A DNA stretch of 64,000 nt from a virus, in the IMG/VR virus record IMGVR_UViG_3300018004_000004, positions 1 to 64,000 of that record; one strand, written 5' to 3'. Made by a program: the position numbers and the translations under genes. Shown piece by piece: positions 7,351 to 15,997 of the stretch. Position 1 is the stretch's first letter, and each line of letters opens with the position of its first letter. Below the pieces are notes generated by a model. It was given only the letters and a program-made list of their open reading frames with translations. It searched no databases and was not told where the DNA came from.

Positions 7351-7712
7351 TGCCAGTCTTCACGTTTAGATGTGAGTGTGGTAATGAGTTCGACAAGATA
7401 GTCCACAACAAACACACCATAAGTAAGTGGTGCAAGCATTGCCAAGCACTAACGGTGTGGGAGGAGATCAAGGATCCACATGACGTCTGCTATCTCGAGA
7501 CCGTCTGTAGCCTCTGTCTTGGGAGTGAACACAAACCTCCTCTCGAGACCCCTTTGGTTGCTGCGCCTGAAGACAATACTGAGGCGGAATGCCCCAGTTG
7601 TGGCAAGATGGCCCCGCACGTCCTAGCTATTGCTACGTACGGTAGCACAGCTACAGGTCCGAACATGTATTGTTCTTCGTTGGGTTTCAGATTCAACTAC
7701 CAGGAGCCATAA
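7350..7712 (+). CDS. FmdB-like double zinc-ribbon protein
   Basis: 120 residues. The N terminus MPVFTFRCECGNEFDKIV is a clear FmdB-type zinc ribbon start, with partner Cys pair CKHC near residue 29. Further CSLC and CPSC pairs suggest a second zinc site. The start in a TGATG overlap fits the family start; an ATG 15 bp upstream is less likely. Function unknown, probably a structural or regulatory zinc protein. Confidence 0.65.
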   Translation: MPVFTFRCECGNEFDKIVHNKHTISKWCKHCQALTVWEEIKDPHDVCYLETVCSLCLGSEHKPPLETPLVAAPEDNTEAECPSCGKMAPHVLAIATYGSTATGPNMYCSSLGFRFNYQEP

Positions 7713-8455
7713 TGGAATACCAAACACCTACCGACAATCTGCCTTCGCAGTCTCTTCAGCCTCAAGTAGGTAAGCTGAAGGTGTATGATTCGACAGTGCC
7801 TGTGGTTACTATTCCCCAGGCAATCGATACTCCTCGTCTGCGGCGCCAGCGCTATTCGAAGAACACTATTCGCCAGTGGCTGGAGAGCATGAGTGATCCC
7901 TATCCGGAACAGTATGTTCCTTTCCATGATGATCACCTGGACTTCGATCACGTCTGTGCCGGCGCCAAGCACCACCATTGGTGGAGAGGTGGCATGGCCG
8001 ACCATGTGAAGGAGATGATTGGGTACAGCCTGGACTTGTTAGACCTCTATCCCGGGGACCTGAAGGACAAGGTTACTAAGGATGAGATCATCCAGGCCTG
8101 CTATCTCCATGACTTCGCCAAGGTCTGGACCTATGAAGAGATCACGGAAGAAGACCGCGAGAAGGATCCCAAGAGGTACCTTGCGCAGCAGGTCTTCCGT
8201 CCTGTCTATGGAGCATTCGACATTGTAGATGAAGAGTCTAAGACTCTGTTGGAGCTGGGGCGCTGGGGTATAGTGCCCAGCGAAGCAGTGTGGTCAGCTG
8301 TGTTGTTTGCCGAAGGTGGCTATGCCGATCGCAACTTCACGATCAATGGCATCTCCAAGACAGGAGACACAGTCATGAAGAGGAATCCTCTGGCTGTGAT
8401 CATCCACATGGCTGATATGTATTCGTCCCAGATCCTGGGCCGGAGCTTGATTTGA
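7712..8455 (+). CDS. HD-domain phosphohydrolase (YhaM-like core)
   Basis: 247 residues from the TAATG-coupled ATG. Metal-binding HD features are visible: a His cluster HHHWWRGG (87-94) and DH at 97-98 matching the 'H.gGLleHt' motif of YhaM-type HD proteins, YLHDFAKVW with the HD pair at 133-134, and a distal IHMADMYS. This layout resembles the HD module of 3'-5' exoribonuclease YhaM, but there is no OB domain. Likely a phosphohydrolase or nuclease acting on nucleotides or RNA ends. Confidence 0.7.
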   Translation: MEYQTPTDNLPSQSLQPQVGKLKVYDSTVPVVTIPQAIDTPRLRRQRYSKNTIRQWLESMSDPYPEQYVPFHDDHLDFDHVCAGAKHHHWWRGGMADHVKEMIGYSLDLLDLYPGDLKDKVTKDEIIQACYLHDFAKVWTYEEITEEDREKDPKRYLAQQVFRPVYGAFDIVDEESKTLLELGRWGIVPSEAVWSAVLFAEGGYADRNFTINGISKTGDTVMKRNPLAVIIHMADMYSSQILGRSLI

Positions 8456-8559
8456 AACACTGGTCTAGGCTCATCCTAGCTTTATGGTGCAAGCCTAGCC
8501 TCCGTGTCTTCCGGCTGTGTAAGTATCTCCGAGACTCATGGTGGTGGAAAAGTGTTTAG
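8452..8559 (+). CDS. tiny Trp/Arg-rich coupled ORF, TTG start
   Basis: 35 residues, TTG start overlapping the HD gene stop (TTGA). The sequence is cationic and aromatic, with a WWW run near the end. Its end overlaps the following GTG start by 8 bp. It exactly occupies an otherwise empty interval. Supported by position only. Confidence 0.4.
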   Translation: MKHWSRLILALWCKPSLRVFRLCKYLRDSWWWKSV

Positions 8560-8686
8560 ATCGCTGATGCATTTCAGGGATTGGACTCATCCGCCGCGCG
8601 GCAAATGGCGGACATGGATCCCGGGACTGTATAGGTACTATGTTATCCGTGGCAAGAACATGAACATCGGAAGGAGAATCAGATGA
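8552..8686 (+). CDS. small Arg/Trp-rich ORF
   Basis: 44 residues, GTG start preceded by GGTGG, stop overlapping the next ATG (ATGA). Contains HPPRGKWRTWIPGLYRYY. Part of the tiny basic aromatic series. Function unknown. Confidence 0.4.
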   Translation: MFRSLMHFRDWTHPPRGKWRTWIPGLYRYYVIRGKNMNIGRRIR

Positions 8687-8874
8687 GCTGTGAACATTGT
8701 AGGATGTCCTGTCCTCATTGTAATGCAGACATGAGCCCTATGGATCACGGCGTCTGTCCATCATGCAGGAAATATTGCGGATGCTCATTCAGTCCTACGA
8801 GCAGCAACGACTTTTGCAGTCATCACCGGCCGAGGGCTTGGTCAACGAAGTCGAGCCCTGGGAAGCGGAAGTAG
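8683..8874 (+). CDS. Cys-rich small zinc protein
   Basis: 63 residues with nine Cys, arranged as CEHC, CPHC, CPSC and CGCS plus two His near the end, consistent with two zinc ribbons. Start is ATGA-coupled. Basic C terminus. Likely a nucleic-acid or protein adaptor; no specific role evident. Confidence 0.55.
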   Translation: MSCEHCRMSCPHCNADMSPMDHGVCPSCRKYCGCSFSPTSSNDFCSHHRPRAWSTKSSPGKRK

Positions 8875-8914
8875 ATGACATGGAAGATACTAAGTTGCTA
8901 AGGTCACTAGGTTT

Positions 8915-9079
8915 ATGACACCTCCCGTTAGTTGGAACTGGGGTCTTATCCTAGGCTCGGCACAGGTTATCCTGTGCTTCAGTGCTGGTATTGGTTATTG
9001 CTTCGTGAAAGACTGGAAGCATGCTGCTTACTTTGTTCTGGCAGCTGCTATCACAGCAGTAGTTACCTGGTGGTTCTAG
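8915..9079 (+). CDS. small two-helix membrane protein
   Basis: 54 residues with two hydrophobic segments: WGLILGSAQVILCFSAGIGY (about 9-28) and AAYFVLAAAITAVVTWWF (about 37-54), separated by a short VKDWKH loop. This is typical of small phage inner-membrane proteins such as holin-like or superinfection-related products, but no family is recognised. A 12-codon ORF at 8880 ends by overlapping its ATG (ATGA). Confidence 0.5.
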   Translation: MTPPVSWNWGLILGSAQVILCFSAGIGYCFVKDWKHAAYFVLAAAITAVVTWWF

Positions 9080-9087
9080 GAGAGACC

Positions 9088-10077
9088 ATGAATGCCGAAA
9101 CCATTAACACCGCCACCCGTAACCTTGCCGTGGATCTACGGCCCAGCACCTTTGATGAGTTCATTGGGAGTCCCTCGATCGTCAACCAGATTAGGACCCA
9201 GTTACGCTCAGGCCGTGTGCCGACTGCAATACTCTTATCGGGACCCACAGGGTGTGGCAAGACTACGTTGGCACGGTGCATTAACGCCGAGCTTAATGGA
9301 GAGCTTGTCGAGAAGAATGCCGCAGACGACACGGGGGTGGATGCTGCAAGAGCAGCTGGAGAAGAAGCTGCGCACCGACCACTTATGGGCGACTTTAAGG
9401 TCATTGTATATGATGAGGCACATCAGCTAACAAAGCAGGCACAAAATGCTCTCCTTAAACACGTGGAGGATGCTCCGCCGAGTACTGTATGGATCTTTTC
9501 CACAACCGAACCTGCTAAGATTATACCGACACTCCGCGGCCGATGTATATCGTTCGCACTCGCAGGCCTTACGCTCGAAGGTATTAGGATTCTAGTTCAG
9601 CGGGCGCTGAAACACTTAGGGAAAGGAAGGATGGATACAGGCAGTGACTTCTACAAAGCAGGGGCTTGGGATCAGAAGGTTGAAGAGTTCGCTCAGAGCC
9701 TATTTAGAGAGAACGTTACAGCCCCGCGAGCCATACTTATGGCTACTGAACGCTTCGCAGGGGGAATGGATCCCCTTGGAGCCATCTTCGGAACGCAGGA
9801 TGCACCGCAGGCTTTTGAGGTTGCTAAGGCTGTCGCCAAGAAAGACTGGGACGCCGTTCGAACAGCTCTTTCACAAGCCACGAATGAAGAAGCAACGGCC
9901 ATTCGGCTGGTTGTAGTCAACTATTTGAAGTCTATGCTGCTCAGAGACTCCGACGTCAAGAAGAGTATCTTCGTAAGTGAGGCAATCATTGAACTTACGG
10001 AGCATATTCCGGCCATAGAAGCCTTTGGCATCTCAGAACTTTCTGCTAGACTATATAATGTCTGCAGAAGGTCTTAA
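9088..10077 (+). CDS. dnaX: AAA+ sliding-clamp loader subunit (DnaX/RFC type)
   Basis: 329 residues; start set by the AGGAGAG SD just upstream. RFC-like LRPSTFDEFIG at 18-27 is followed by Walker A GPTGCGKT (52-59), Walker B with DEAH (109-112), sensor 1 STTEP (138-142) and the SRC-box equivalent GRC (151-153). The C-terminal half is helical, as in collar domains. It loads the DnaN-like clamp encoded at 11399. Only this one loader gene is visible, so it may form a homo-oligomer or use host delta subunits. Confidence 0.88.
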   Translation: MNAETINTATRNLAVDLRPSTFDEFIGSPSIVNQIRTQLRSGRVPTAILLSGPTGCGKTTLARCINAELNGELVEKNAADDTGVDAARAAGEEAAHRPLMGDFKVIVYDEAHQLTKQAQNALLKHVEDAPPSTVWIFSTTEPAKIIPTLRGRCISFALAGLTLEGIRILVQRALKHLGKGRMDTGSDFYKAGAWDQKVEEFAQSLFRENVTAPRAILMATERFAGGMDPLGAIFGTQDAPQAFEVAKAVAKKDWDAVRTALSQATNEEATAIRLVVVNYLKSMLLRDSDVKKSIFVSEAIIELTEHIPAIEAFGISELSARLYNVCRRS

Positions 10078-10109
10078 CTTTAATCGCAGGCGAACAAAAG
10101 GAGAACGTT

Positions 10110-10832
10110 ATGGAGTTCGATTTGGTGAAAGAGAAGTACACTGAGCTTAGGATCAAGGCTATCCTCGATAAACTAGAGGAGCCGTTTGATCCAGATCTGA
10201 TCTACTGGAAGCCTCAGGCGATCAGTAAGAACAAAGAGAAGGCAATCGCTGCTGCTTATGCTGACCCGCGCGCATATTCAGATCGATTGAATGATGTTGT
10301 GACGCCAGCAGGATGGAGCACAAAGTATGAAGTCTTCTGTATTCCCCCTATTGCCGGACCAGTTCCCAGCGATTGGAAAAACAAGTTCAGCTATAAGGGC
10401 AAGGTCTTGGTTGTGGCTACCCTTATCATTGAAGGTGTCGGCAAGAACTCGGGGACTGGTGAGTCCGACGCTGTGGATGAAAATGCTATCACTTCCGCCG
10501 AAGCTCAAGCCTTCAAGCGAGCCGCAACTCGTTTTGGCCTGGGACGATACCTTTATGATCTACCAAAGAATCAATGGGTTCCATACGACGATACCTCTCG
10601 GCGCATCACGGAACCTCCGGAGCTTCCTGATTGGGCTATTCCAAAGAAGGAATGCGACGACTGCCACGCCAAGATAGAACCTTATCAGCACGGCGATCGT
10701 GTGATCAGCATCAGTGAACTCATTGCCAATGGACAGCGCAAGTACAAGAAGCAGTTGTGCGTTGCCTGTCAGAAGGCACGAGTGAAGCCTGTCGTTGATA
10801 AGCCAGGCGCCAAAGAAGCAATGAGTGCCTGA
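10110..10832 (+). CDS. Rad52-like single-strand annealing protein with C-terminal zinc finger
   Basis: 240 residues. The Rad52/Rad22-type core is recognisable: a W with AYADPRAYSDRLNDV (about 50-63), a strand VLVVATLIIEGVG, and the family hallmark SAEAQAFKRAATRFGLGRYL around 130-149. A C-terminal zinc finger (C182, C185, C217, C220) is appended, perhaps for DNA or partner binding. Rad52-like phage proteins anneal complementary ssDNA during recombination-dependent replication. GGAG-type SD upstream. Confidence 0.82.
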   Translation: MEFDLVKEKYTELRIKAILDKLEEPFDPDLIYWKPQAISKNKEKAIAAAYADPRAYSDRLNDVVTPAGWSTKYEVFCIPPIAGPVPSDWKNKFSYKGKVLVVATLIIEGVGKNSGTGESDAVDENAITSAEAQAFKRAATRFGLGRYLYDLPKNQWVPYDDTSRRITEPPELPDWAIPKKECDDCHAKIEPYQHGDRVISISELIANGQRKYKKQLCVACQKARVKPVVDKPGAKEAMSA

Positions 10833-10993
10833 TGTTCTGGCCACGTAGGTGGATTACTATAGGGTCCAATACCGATTGGTTGCGGGCCCTATATCTATTC
10901 TTGAAGTGCGGTCGCGGTCCGTATGGATACATGCGGACAGATAATGCAGGAAGAGCGGTGATGGTTTGGCAAGCAAGGAGCAAGAGTGACTGA
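10832..10993 (+). CDS. small Trp/Arg-containing coupled ORF
   Basis: 53 residues, start in TGATG overlap with the Rad52-like gene; the stop lies just inside the next gene, which begins with GTG at 10986. Contains four Trp and eight Arg. Exact filling of the gap supports translation. No recognised motif. Confidence 0.45.
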   Translation: MFWPRRWITIGSNTDWLRALYLFLKCGRGPYGYMRTDNAGRAVMVWQARSKSD

Positions 10994-11288
10994 GATAAGG
11001 AAGCTTAAAGTAGAGCTTCCCCTTAATGATAGAGTGGAGACAGGCCCGGTACAGTTCAATGAGGACTGGCCGGGTTTCTTCATTAGAGGGGACAATGCAT
11101 TTGCTCTGCGCATGGCTATTGCCAACTACGTTGTTAATCATAATGACGTATTGGCTGGCATGCAGCTGAGAGCATGGGTGCAGATGTTGGATGGCTGTAA
11201 TGTGAATCAGAACCTGGTAAAGGAGATGCAAAGTGGGCCTATCGGTGGAAAAGAAGGAACACTACACAGTTCAGATCGTAGTTCCTGA
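10986..11288 (+). CDS. hypothetical protein
   Basis: 100 residues, GTG start. The first about 80 residues look like a compact fold (a WPGFFIRGDNAFALRMAIANY strand-helix unit). The final about 18 residues are low in structure and overlap the next gene in another frame. Function unknown. Confidence 0.5.
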   Translation: MTEIRKLKVELPLNDRVETGPVQFNEDWPGFFIRGDNAFALRMAIANYVVNHNDVLAGMQLRAWVQMLDGCNVNQNLVKEMQSGPIGGKEGTLHSSDRSS

Positions 11289-11397
11289 GGGTGCATATAC
11301 AGGAGCCGACGAGCTGATCGAAGATCTGACCTCGCTGGTCGAAGGCAATAGCGAGATCGAGATTGTGTCTGCGGAACTATCCCAAGAAGGAGCGTGA
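11233..11397 (+). CDS. small acidic protein with strong SD
   Basis: 54 residues, GTG start 6 nt after AAAGGAG, one of the clearest ribosome sites in this part. The product has a strand (YTVQIVVPEG) and an acidic helix (ADELIEDLTSLVE). It overlaps the previous gene by 56 bp and ends 1 bp before the clamp gene, so it may be co-translated with the clamp. No family recognised. Confidence 0.55.
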   Translation: MGLSVEKKEHYTVQIVVPEGAYTGADELIEDLTSLVEGNSEIEIVSAELSQEGA

Positions 11398-11398
11398 A

Positions 11399-12586
11399 AT
11401 GCAAGCCAAGATTAAGATTGGTGACTTGCGCGAAGCTATCACCCAGGCATCTTATACCCTTGATTCCAAAGCATCTAGTGTGGGATCATGGATGTATCTG
11501 ATTGCCATGGCTGCAACAGAGAAGGACGAGTCCAGGATGTATGTCTATACCAGTAACCTGGGTATGGCACGTACGCTATTGAAGATACCTGCTGATGTAA
11601 TCAAGAGCGGGTATGCTTTGATTGTTCCTCGGCTGCTCGGCCAGACGATCGGTAACCTACCTGCCGAAGAGGAGATCGAGATAGGCTTGAGTGCCTCCGG
11701 CGCCAAGCTACAGGTGAAGTATGGCACACTCAAAAGTGAAATCGCAGTTCATGCGGATGGTCAGAAGGCAAGCGAAGTACTTTCGTCTATTCCATTCAAT
11801 GCCAAGCCTTGTTTTACTGTATCCGCGGCAACGTTGGTTGACCTCATCAATCGAACAGCCTTTTGTACTGCCTCGGGGTCGAATGCGATCACGGAGGGAC
11901 CATGGCTTTCGTCAGTACTGTTGGAGGCTAGCAACGGCGCTCTCGTGGGAACGGCTACCAATCGAATCATTGCCGGCCAGTGTGAAGTACATGATCCGTT
12001 GGTTACGAGCGTCTTCAGCGGGGGCATACATCGAGATGCTCTTGTGGCCCTCAAGGCCATTCTCTCCCGAAAGAAAGAAGAAGAGGTGACCGTCACCAAT
12101 GCTACCTCTAACACCGGTGCAACGAACGAGATCCTTTTTCGCTTTTCGGATGCTATCCTGGGTATTCGGCAGCTCGCGAAACCCTACCCAAAGGCGGTGG
12201 CGAAGATTTTCACCGTGCCTGGTGAACATCGAACAGCCACCATCAATAGAGCCCAGCTCATCAACGTGCTGGCTCGACTCTCGGCCTACGCAGAGAAAGG
12301 AACACTTTCTCTCACGTTCAACGGTTCGACAGTGGTCTGTGCTACCCGGGGGTATGGTAGCGCATTCCAAGAGAGTGTGGCCAAGACCGAAAAGTCCGAA
12401 GGACCAACGACTGTCGGCCTTGGCTTGTCGGATTTATCCAATGTCCTCTCTGTTATGAAGAGCGAAGACGTTGTCTTCCGCTATGGATCGGACTCGGATC
12501 ACATCCACGTACAGGAAGGAGAATCGAACTTCAAGTACGTACTGTCGCCGGCTGAGATCGAGTGGGGCAACAAAGGAAAGAAATAA
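11399..12586 (+). CDS. dnaN: DNA sliding clamp (beta/DnaN-like)
   Basis: 395 residues with AAGGAG before the ATG; an upstream in-frame ATG 36 bp earlier overlaps the previous gene. Length matches bacterial beta clamps (about 370-390, three domains). The middle domain shows TLVDLINRTAFCTAS and the SSVLLEASNGALVGTATNRI segment, matching the DnaN 'gv.le.....l..vatD..rl' signature. The last domain ends FKYVLSP, where beta clamps have a conserved YvlmP-like end. It is loaded by the AAA+ subunit at 9088 and would tether the split polymerase at 20091-22914. Confidence 0.85.
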   Translation: MQAKIKIGDLREAITQASYTLDSKASSVGSWMYLIAMAATEKDESRMYVYTSNLGMARTLLKIPADVIKSGYALIVPRLLGQTIGNLPAEEEIEIGLSASGAKLQVKYGTLKSEIAVHADGQKASEVLSSIPFNAKPCFTVSAATLVDLINRTAFCTASGSNAITEGPWLSSVLLEASNGALVGTATNRIIAGQCEVHDPLVTSVFSGGIHRDALVALKAILSRKKEEEVTVTNATSNTGATNEILFRFSDAILGIRQLAKPYPKAVAKIFTVPGEHRTATINRAQLINVLARLSAYAEKGTLSLTFNGSTVVCATRGYGSAFQESVAKTEKSEGPTTVGLGLSDLSNVLSVMKSEDVVFRYGSDSDHIHVQEGESNFKYVLSPAEIEWGNKGKK

Positions 12587-12759
12587 TGAAGCATATTCTA
12601 CAGTTCATTCTGTGGAAGCTTCGCAGTAAGGATTTCTGGTTGCTCGTGCTCGGCTCCTTCGCCATGTATCTAGGTTGGATGCTGCGCGCGAACATGAGAG
12701 AATCAATCTGGCAGTCCTATCAGCAAGGCCCGATAGGAAAGAGCACGGTGCACTTCTAA
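12586..12759 (+). CDS. small single-pass membrane protein
   Basis: 57 residues, TAATG start. One hydrophobic segment (FWLLVLGSFAMYLGWML, about 17-33) flanked by basic residues. Coupled downstream by TAATG. No signal peptide cleavage site evident. Function unknown. Confidence 0.5.
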   Translation: MKHILQFILWKLRSKDFWLLVLGSFAMYLGWMLRANMRESIWQSYQQGPIGKSTVHF

Positions 12760-13049
12760 TGTATAATCGAGCTGCTGCTAAGGTCAAGATAGTCTTGAGA
12801 GACAATAGTGATTATGCCAGAGAGCATGTCTATCTCAGGGCCGTCTTGACTCTCCATAATAGTTGGCTTGAAGTCAAAGGTATTCATGTAACGAAAGACT
12901 ATAAGCCAAAGAGCGGACCTTGGGACCCGGCTGAGCGTGGTACACGCAAAGCTAAGCCTGTGAATCGTATTTATCCTGAGGCTGCGGTGCGGTATGTTGA
13001 GATCAACAACGAGAAGGTTGATCTACGTAAGTTCAAGAAGGAGGCCTGA
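12759..13049 (+). CDS. hypothetical basic protein
   Basis: 96 residues, TAATG start. Beta-rich (VKIVLRDNSDY, YLRAVLTLHNSWLEVKG) with a Lys-rich end (LRKFKKEA). Ends in a TGATG overlap. No family recognised. Confidence 0.55.
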   Translation: MYNRAAAKVKIVLRDNSDYAREHVYLRAVLTLHNSWLEVKGIHVTKDYKPKSGPWDPAERGTRKAKPVNRIYPEAAVRYVEINNEKVDLRKFKKEA

Positions 13050-13270
13050 TGGGTTGGTCACGACCACACTCCATTGTTGTTGAGGAGAGGCTTCTCAGTT
13101 GGTTCCTTACCAAGAGAACCTTTCCCATGACGTTGGATCAGCTGGCCGAGGTAGTGCGAAACACTTCCGGCCCAGCTCATATCAAGAACTATACTGAGTA
13201 CCTTACCTTGCAGAAGCAGATAAGGGAGCTCAACAATCCGAAGCTGAGTGGAGTTGTCCATGCCAAGTAA
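13049..13270 (+). CDS. hypothetical protein
   Basis: 73 residues, TGATG start. Helical, with ERLLSWFLTKRTFPMTLDQL near the N terminus. The next gene's start has a loosely similar WRLCDWYLKSNVPMPQDQL segment, so the two adjacent genes may be diverged duplicates. No known function. Confidence 0.55.
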   Translation: MGWSRPHSIVVEERLLSWFLTKRTFPMTLDQLAEVVRNTSGPAHIKNYTEYLTLQKQIRELNNPKLSGVVHAK

Positions 13271-13640
13271 GGTCATGGTAATGTGGCGCCTTTGCGACTG
13301 GTACTTGAAGTCCAATGTACCTATGCCGCAAGACCAGCTGATTGAGATCTTCAAGGCTATTACCAAGCCAACGAAGAGACCTTACTTGGATGAGCACGGT
13401 GAGCCTTTGTCGTGGGACGACAAGGTAAACAAGGAGACCATTGCGACCTGGCAGAAGGTTGCTGCCATGGTTCGCTACATGTATGGCACTCTCCTGAAAA
13501 GGAAGACCGACAGTTGGGACCTTCATTGGATTTGGATCAATCATCGGCATGAGTTCCCTAAGCTCTTCGATGAAGACGAAGTTAAACAGGACTTGAAGAA
13601 GGCCAAGAAGCTGGAGGCCAAGCAAAATGTTTCTGAATGA
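13260..13640 (+). CDS. hypothetical protein, possible paralogue of its upstream neighbour
   Basis: 126 residues from the ATG at 13260, overlapping the previous gene by 11 bp. The N-terminal (W)RLxxWYLKxxxPMPxDQLxE pattern echoes the gene before it. The remainder is helical and charged, ending in a Lys-rich stretch. Function unknown. Confidence 0.55.
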   Translation: MPSKVMVMWRLCDWYLKSNVPMPQDQLIEIFKAITKPTKRPYLDEHGEPLSWDDKVNKETIATWQKVAAMVRYMYGTLLKRKTDSWDLHWIWINHRHEFPKLFDEDEVKQDLKKAKKLEAKQNVSE

Positions 13641-13902
13641 GGTGAAGTTTGGAGCCGTTGTTCGCTATAATACCGGCTACTATAGAGTCACAGGACTTCG
13701 TGAAGTGAACGGCGAGATTCGTGTCGAGCTGGCACTGCCAGCAGGCACGGAGCTGTACGTTGTCTCTCCGAAAGAGCTGTTCCATCTGACACCTATTGAG
13801 AGAGAAGAAGGACCTGAAATCAGGAACATATTTGAAGTGGAGATCGCAGAGACAGTAGCTAGACAACTAGCTAGTAGTGGTCATCTAGATCGGGAGGTCT
13901 GA
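13627..13902 (+). CDS. small beta-barrel-like protein with DREV end
   Basis: 91 residues. SH3-like strand pattern (VKFGAVVRYNTGYYRVTGLR, EIRVELALPAG, ELYVVSPKELF). The C terminus ends LDREV, one of the shared terminal signatures, directly followed by the next ATG in a TGATG overlap. Function unknown. Confidence 0.55.
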   Translation: MFLNEVKFGAVVRYNTGYYRVTGLREVNGEIRVELALPAGTELYVVSPKELFHLTPIEREEGPEIRNIFEVEIAETVARQLASSGHLDREV

Positions 13903-14597
13903 TGCTAGACTTCGGAGAGGATCTCTTTGAGAAGGAAAACGTTCTGGCAGTCATTAAAGACCTATCGGTTCCTTGTTATGATTGCCGGCTGGGACATTGC
14001 CAGAAAGCCAAACAGAATCGTGGGCTTGTCTGGCGTGGGAATCCGACGTCTCGAATCGCTGCAGTCTCTATCATGCCTGGTCCCACGGAGATGGAGACAG
14101 GTAAGCCCCTTACTGGCAAGTCCGGCAAGTTATTCGACAAGTGGTTCAAGTACATCAATCTTGACACCAACTCCGACTGTCTTGTCATCAACGTCGTCCA
14201 GTGTAAGCCGCCGGACGTCGAGAAGAAAGACGGGGAGGTAAGTCAACGTGAACCTGAGCTTGATGAGCTCGCCGTTTGTTTTCCGAATCGTTGCCTCCGC
14301 ATCCTCAGGGCAATGCCTAATCTCGAAGTCGTTGTTACTATGGGTTGGTCCGCAGCAAAATGCTTGCTCGGTGGAGACCCCAAAGACACCAGTCACATGG
14401 GGCATTGGTATGCCACTACTGTGCTGCCCGGTAAAGCTATTTACTGCTTGCCGCACCCAGCCGCGCTTCTCAGGGAGCCCGACAACCTTGACAAAAAGTA
14501 CAAGCTGATCAAGTGCCTCGATCGTTTCAAGCGTCAGTACCTGGATGTAGATAAGGTGGTGGAACTTGCCGCAGAAGTCTATCAAAATCACTCGTAA
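13902..14597 (+). CDS. uracil-DNA glycosylase, family 4 type
   Basis: 231 residues. Clustered Cys C25, C28, C33 fit the Fe-S-binding N terminus (CYDCRLGHC). The catalytic loop MPGPTEMETGKPLTGKSG (58-75) matches 'GEaPG..Ed..G.PFvG.aG'. INVVQCKPPDVE (96-107) matches the conserved 'N.vkCrPp.nr' block, and HPAALLRE near residue 185 is the HPS-like motif. Removes uracil from DNA, or has become a phage-specific variant. It pairs with the dUTPase at 35864 in a uracil-exclusion set. TGATG start. Confidence 0.82.
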   Translation: MLDFGEDLFEKENVLAVIKDLSVPCYDCRLGHCQKAKQNRGLVWRGNPTSRIAAVSIMPGPTEMETGKPLTGKSGKLFDKWFKYINLDTNSDCLVINVVQCKPPDVEKKDGEVSQREPELDELAVCFPNRCLRILRAMPNLEVVVTMGWSAAKCLLGGDPKDTSHMGHWYATTVLPGKAIYCLPHPAALLREPDNLDKKYKLIKCLDRFKRQYLDVDKVVELAAEVYQNHS

Positions 14598-14943
14598 AGA
14601 TCCCACGCCTGGGACCTGTTATATCCATACAGGTTCCGGCTGGAACTCTCACAACAGTCCTCCGGACTATAAGAGCTGTGAGATTGAGTTCAAAGGCCCT
14701 CGTGGTAAGCGTCAGCATACACAGTACTTAACTGGTGCTGACTTCAGGAAGTTCGCTCAGCTTCTTACTACTTGCGGCGCGGCCGACAAGAAGGTCAAGG
14801 AAGATCTGCTCGAGCTTCTATGTTATCTATACTTCCAGTCAGGGAAGAGGGTAGCAATGTACCTGGATAATGCCCAGGAGATAGCTGCAGTATTGAACAT
14901 GTTCGCCGACGAGTTGGAGAAGAAGCTTGGGCATCCTCTATGA
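14566..14943 (+). CDS. hypothetical protein, TTG start
   Basis: 125 residues. The TTG start has AGGTGG about 8 nt upstream; no ATG or GTG is available at the beginning of the frame. It has an IEFKGPRGKRQHTQYL strand region and a helical C terminus. The next protein has the same strand-then-helix order, so they may be related, but similarity is weak. Confidence 0.5.
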   Translation: MPQKSIKITRKDPTPGTCYIHTGSGWNSHNSPPDYKSCEIEFKGPRGKRQHTQYLTGADFRKFAQLLTTCGAADKKVKEDLLELLCYLYFQSGKRVAMYLDNAQEIAAVLNMFADELEKKLGHPL

Positions 14944-15392
14944 CTCCTGAAGAACAGAAGTTAGGATTTGAGAGGATCTATATCGACGTCTCTTGTGCCG
15001 GTCTAGGAGAGAAGAGGGCCCGTAACTATGGGCTCGGGTTTCGTAGGACACAAGACGGCCAGATAGAAGTATCGATTGGTCGTAAAGGTTCTACTTACTA
15101 TCATTCACCTACTCTGGCTACTGCCTGGGCTAAGCTCCTGCCTTCTCAAGCACATGAGATGTGCTGTGCTATTATGCACTTGATTGGGAAGGAGTTCCCT
15201 TGTGAGGGTGAGGGTGTGCTGCAGAAAGGTAATCATCAGGCAAATCTGCGCATGAATCTAGACTTCACAGTGGATCTCTGCTCGGTATTGAAGAACCCCG
15301 ATGCAGTAAAGACGGAGATCTTGAAGCAAGTGACACAGAAGCTGAACGGAGTTAGTATACTTTCGGAGGCAAGCAATGCAAAAGCAGTATGA
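14940..15392 (+). CDS. hypothetical protein
   Basis: 150 residues, ATGA start. Strands around RNYGLGFRRTQDGQIEVSIG, then helices containing three Cys (MCCAIMHLIG). No catalytic motif recognised. Overlaps clpP by 17 bp. Confidence 0.55.
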   Translation: MTPEEQKLGFERIYIDVSCAGLGEKRARNYGLGFRRTQDGQIEVSIGRKGSTYYHSPTLATAWAKLLPSQAHEMCCAIMHLIGKEFPCEGEGVLQKGNHQANLRMNLDFTVDLCSVLKNPDAVKTEILKQVTQKLNGVSILSEASNAKAV

Positions 15393-15978
15393 CTTTACTA
15401 TTCCCATGGTTGAGGAACGAGATGGGAATCGCATCAAGGTATACGATATCTTCTCGTTGCTGAACAAGGAAAGGATCGTCATGATTGGTACTCCGATCAT
15501 GGACTACACCGCGGCGATCGTGGTGGCACAGCTCCTGTTCCTCGAGAAGGAAGACAAGACCAAGCCGATCATGCTCTACATCAATAGCCCAGGTGGAGAC
15601 ATCACTGCTGGGCTGGCGATTAGAGATACGATGCGGTTGATTCGGCCGTCTGTTCATACCATTGGGTTTGGACAGTGTGCCTCTATGGCGGCTACCTTGC
15701 TGACTGCCGGCGAGAAGGGACACCGTTATGTTCTGCCTAGCACGCGCGTCCTGATCCACCAACCGTGGTCTGGTGGCGGTGGCGGACAGCAAAGCGACGT
15801 GGAACTCCAAGCCAAGGAGCTCCGCCGCATGAGAGACCAGATCGAGAAGTATCTGTCACAGGATACCGGCCAGACCCTAGAGAAGATCCACGCCGACTGC
15901 GATCGTGACTACATTATGGAGGCCGAAGAGGCAGTGGCTTATGGCATCGCCGACAAAGTCCTCACAAAGCGTACATAA
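15376..15978 (+). CDS. clpP: ATP-dependent Clp protease proteolytic subunit ClpP
   Basis: 200 residues, the length of bacterial mature ClpP, with GGAGG 7 nt before the ATG. The catalytic triad is intact: Ser103 in GQCASMAA, His128 in VLIHQP, and Asp178 in DRDYIMEAEEAVAYG. The oxyanion and substrate strand INSPGGDITAG is at 70-80. No ClpX or ClpA is encoded nearby, so it would need a host unfoldase or a phage AAA+ protein, for example that at 30891. Phage ClpP-like proteins can act in head maturation, but no capsid gene is near. Confidence 0.9.
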   Translation: MQKQYDFTIPMVEERDGNRIKVYDIFSLLNKERIVMIGTPIMDYTAAIVVAQLLFLEKEDKTKPIMLYINSPGGDITAGLAIRDTMRLIRPSVHTIGFGQCASMAATLLTAGEKGHRYVLPSTRVLIHQPWSGGGGGQQSDVELQAKELRRMRDQIEKYLSQDTGQTLEKIHADCDRDYIMEAEEAVAYGIADKVLTKRT

Positions 15979-15997
15979 GTCCCGTTATGTGTTGTAC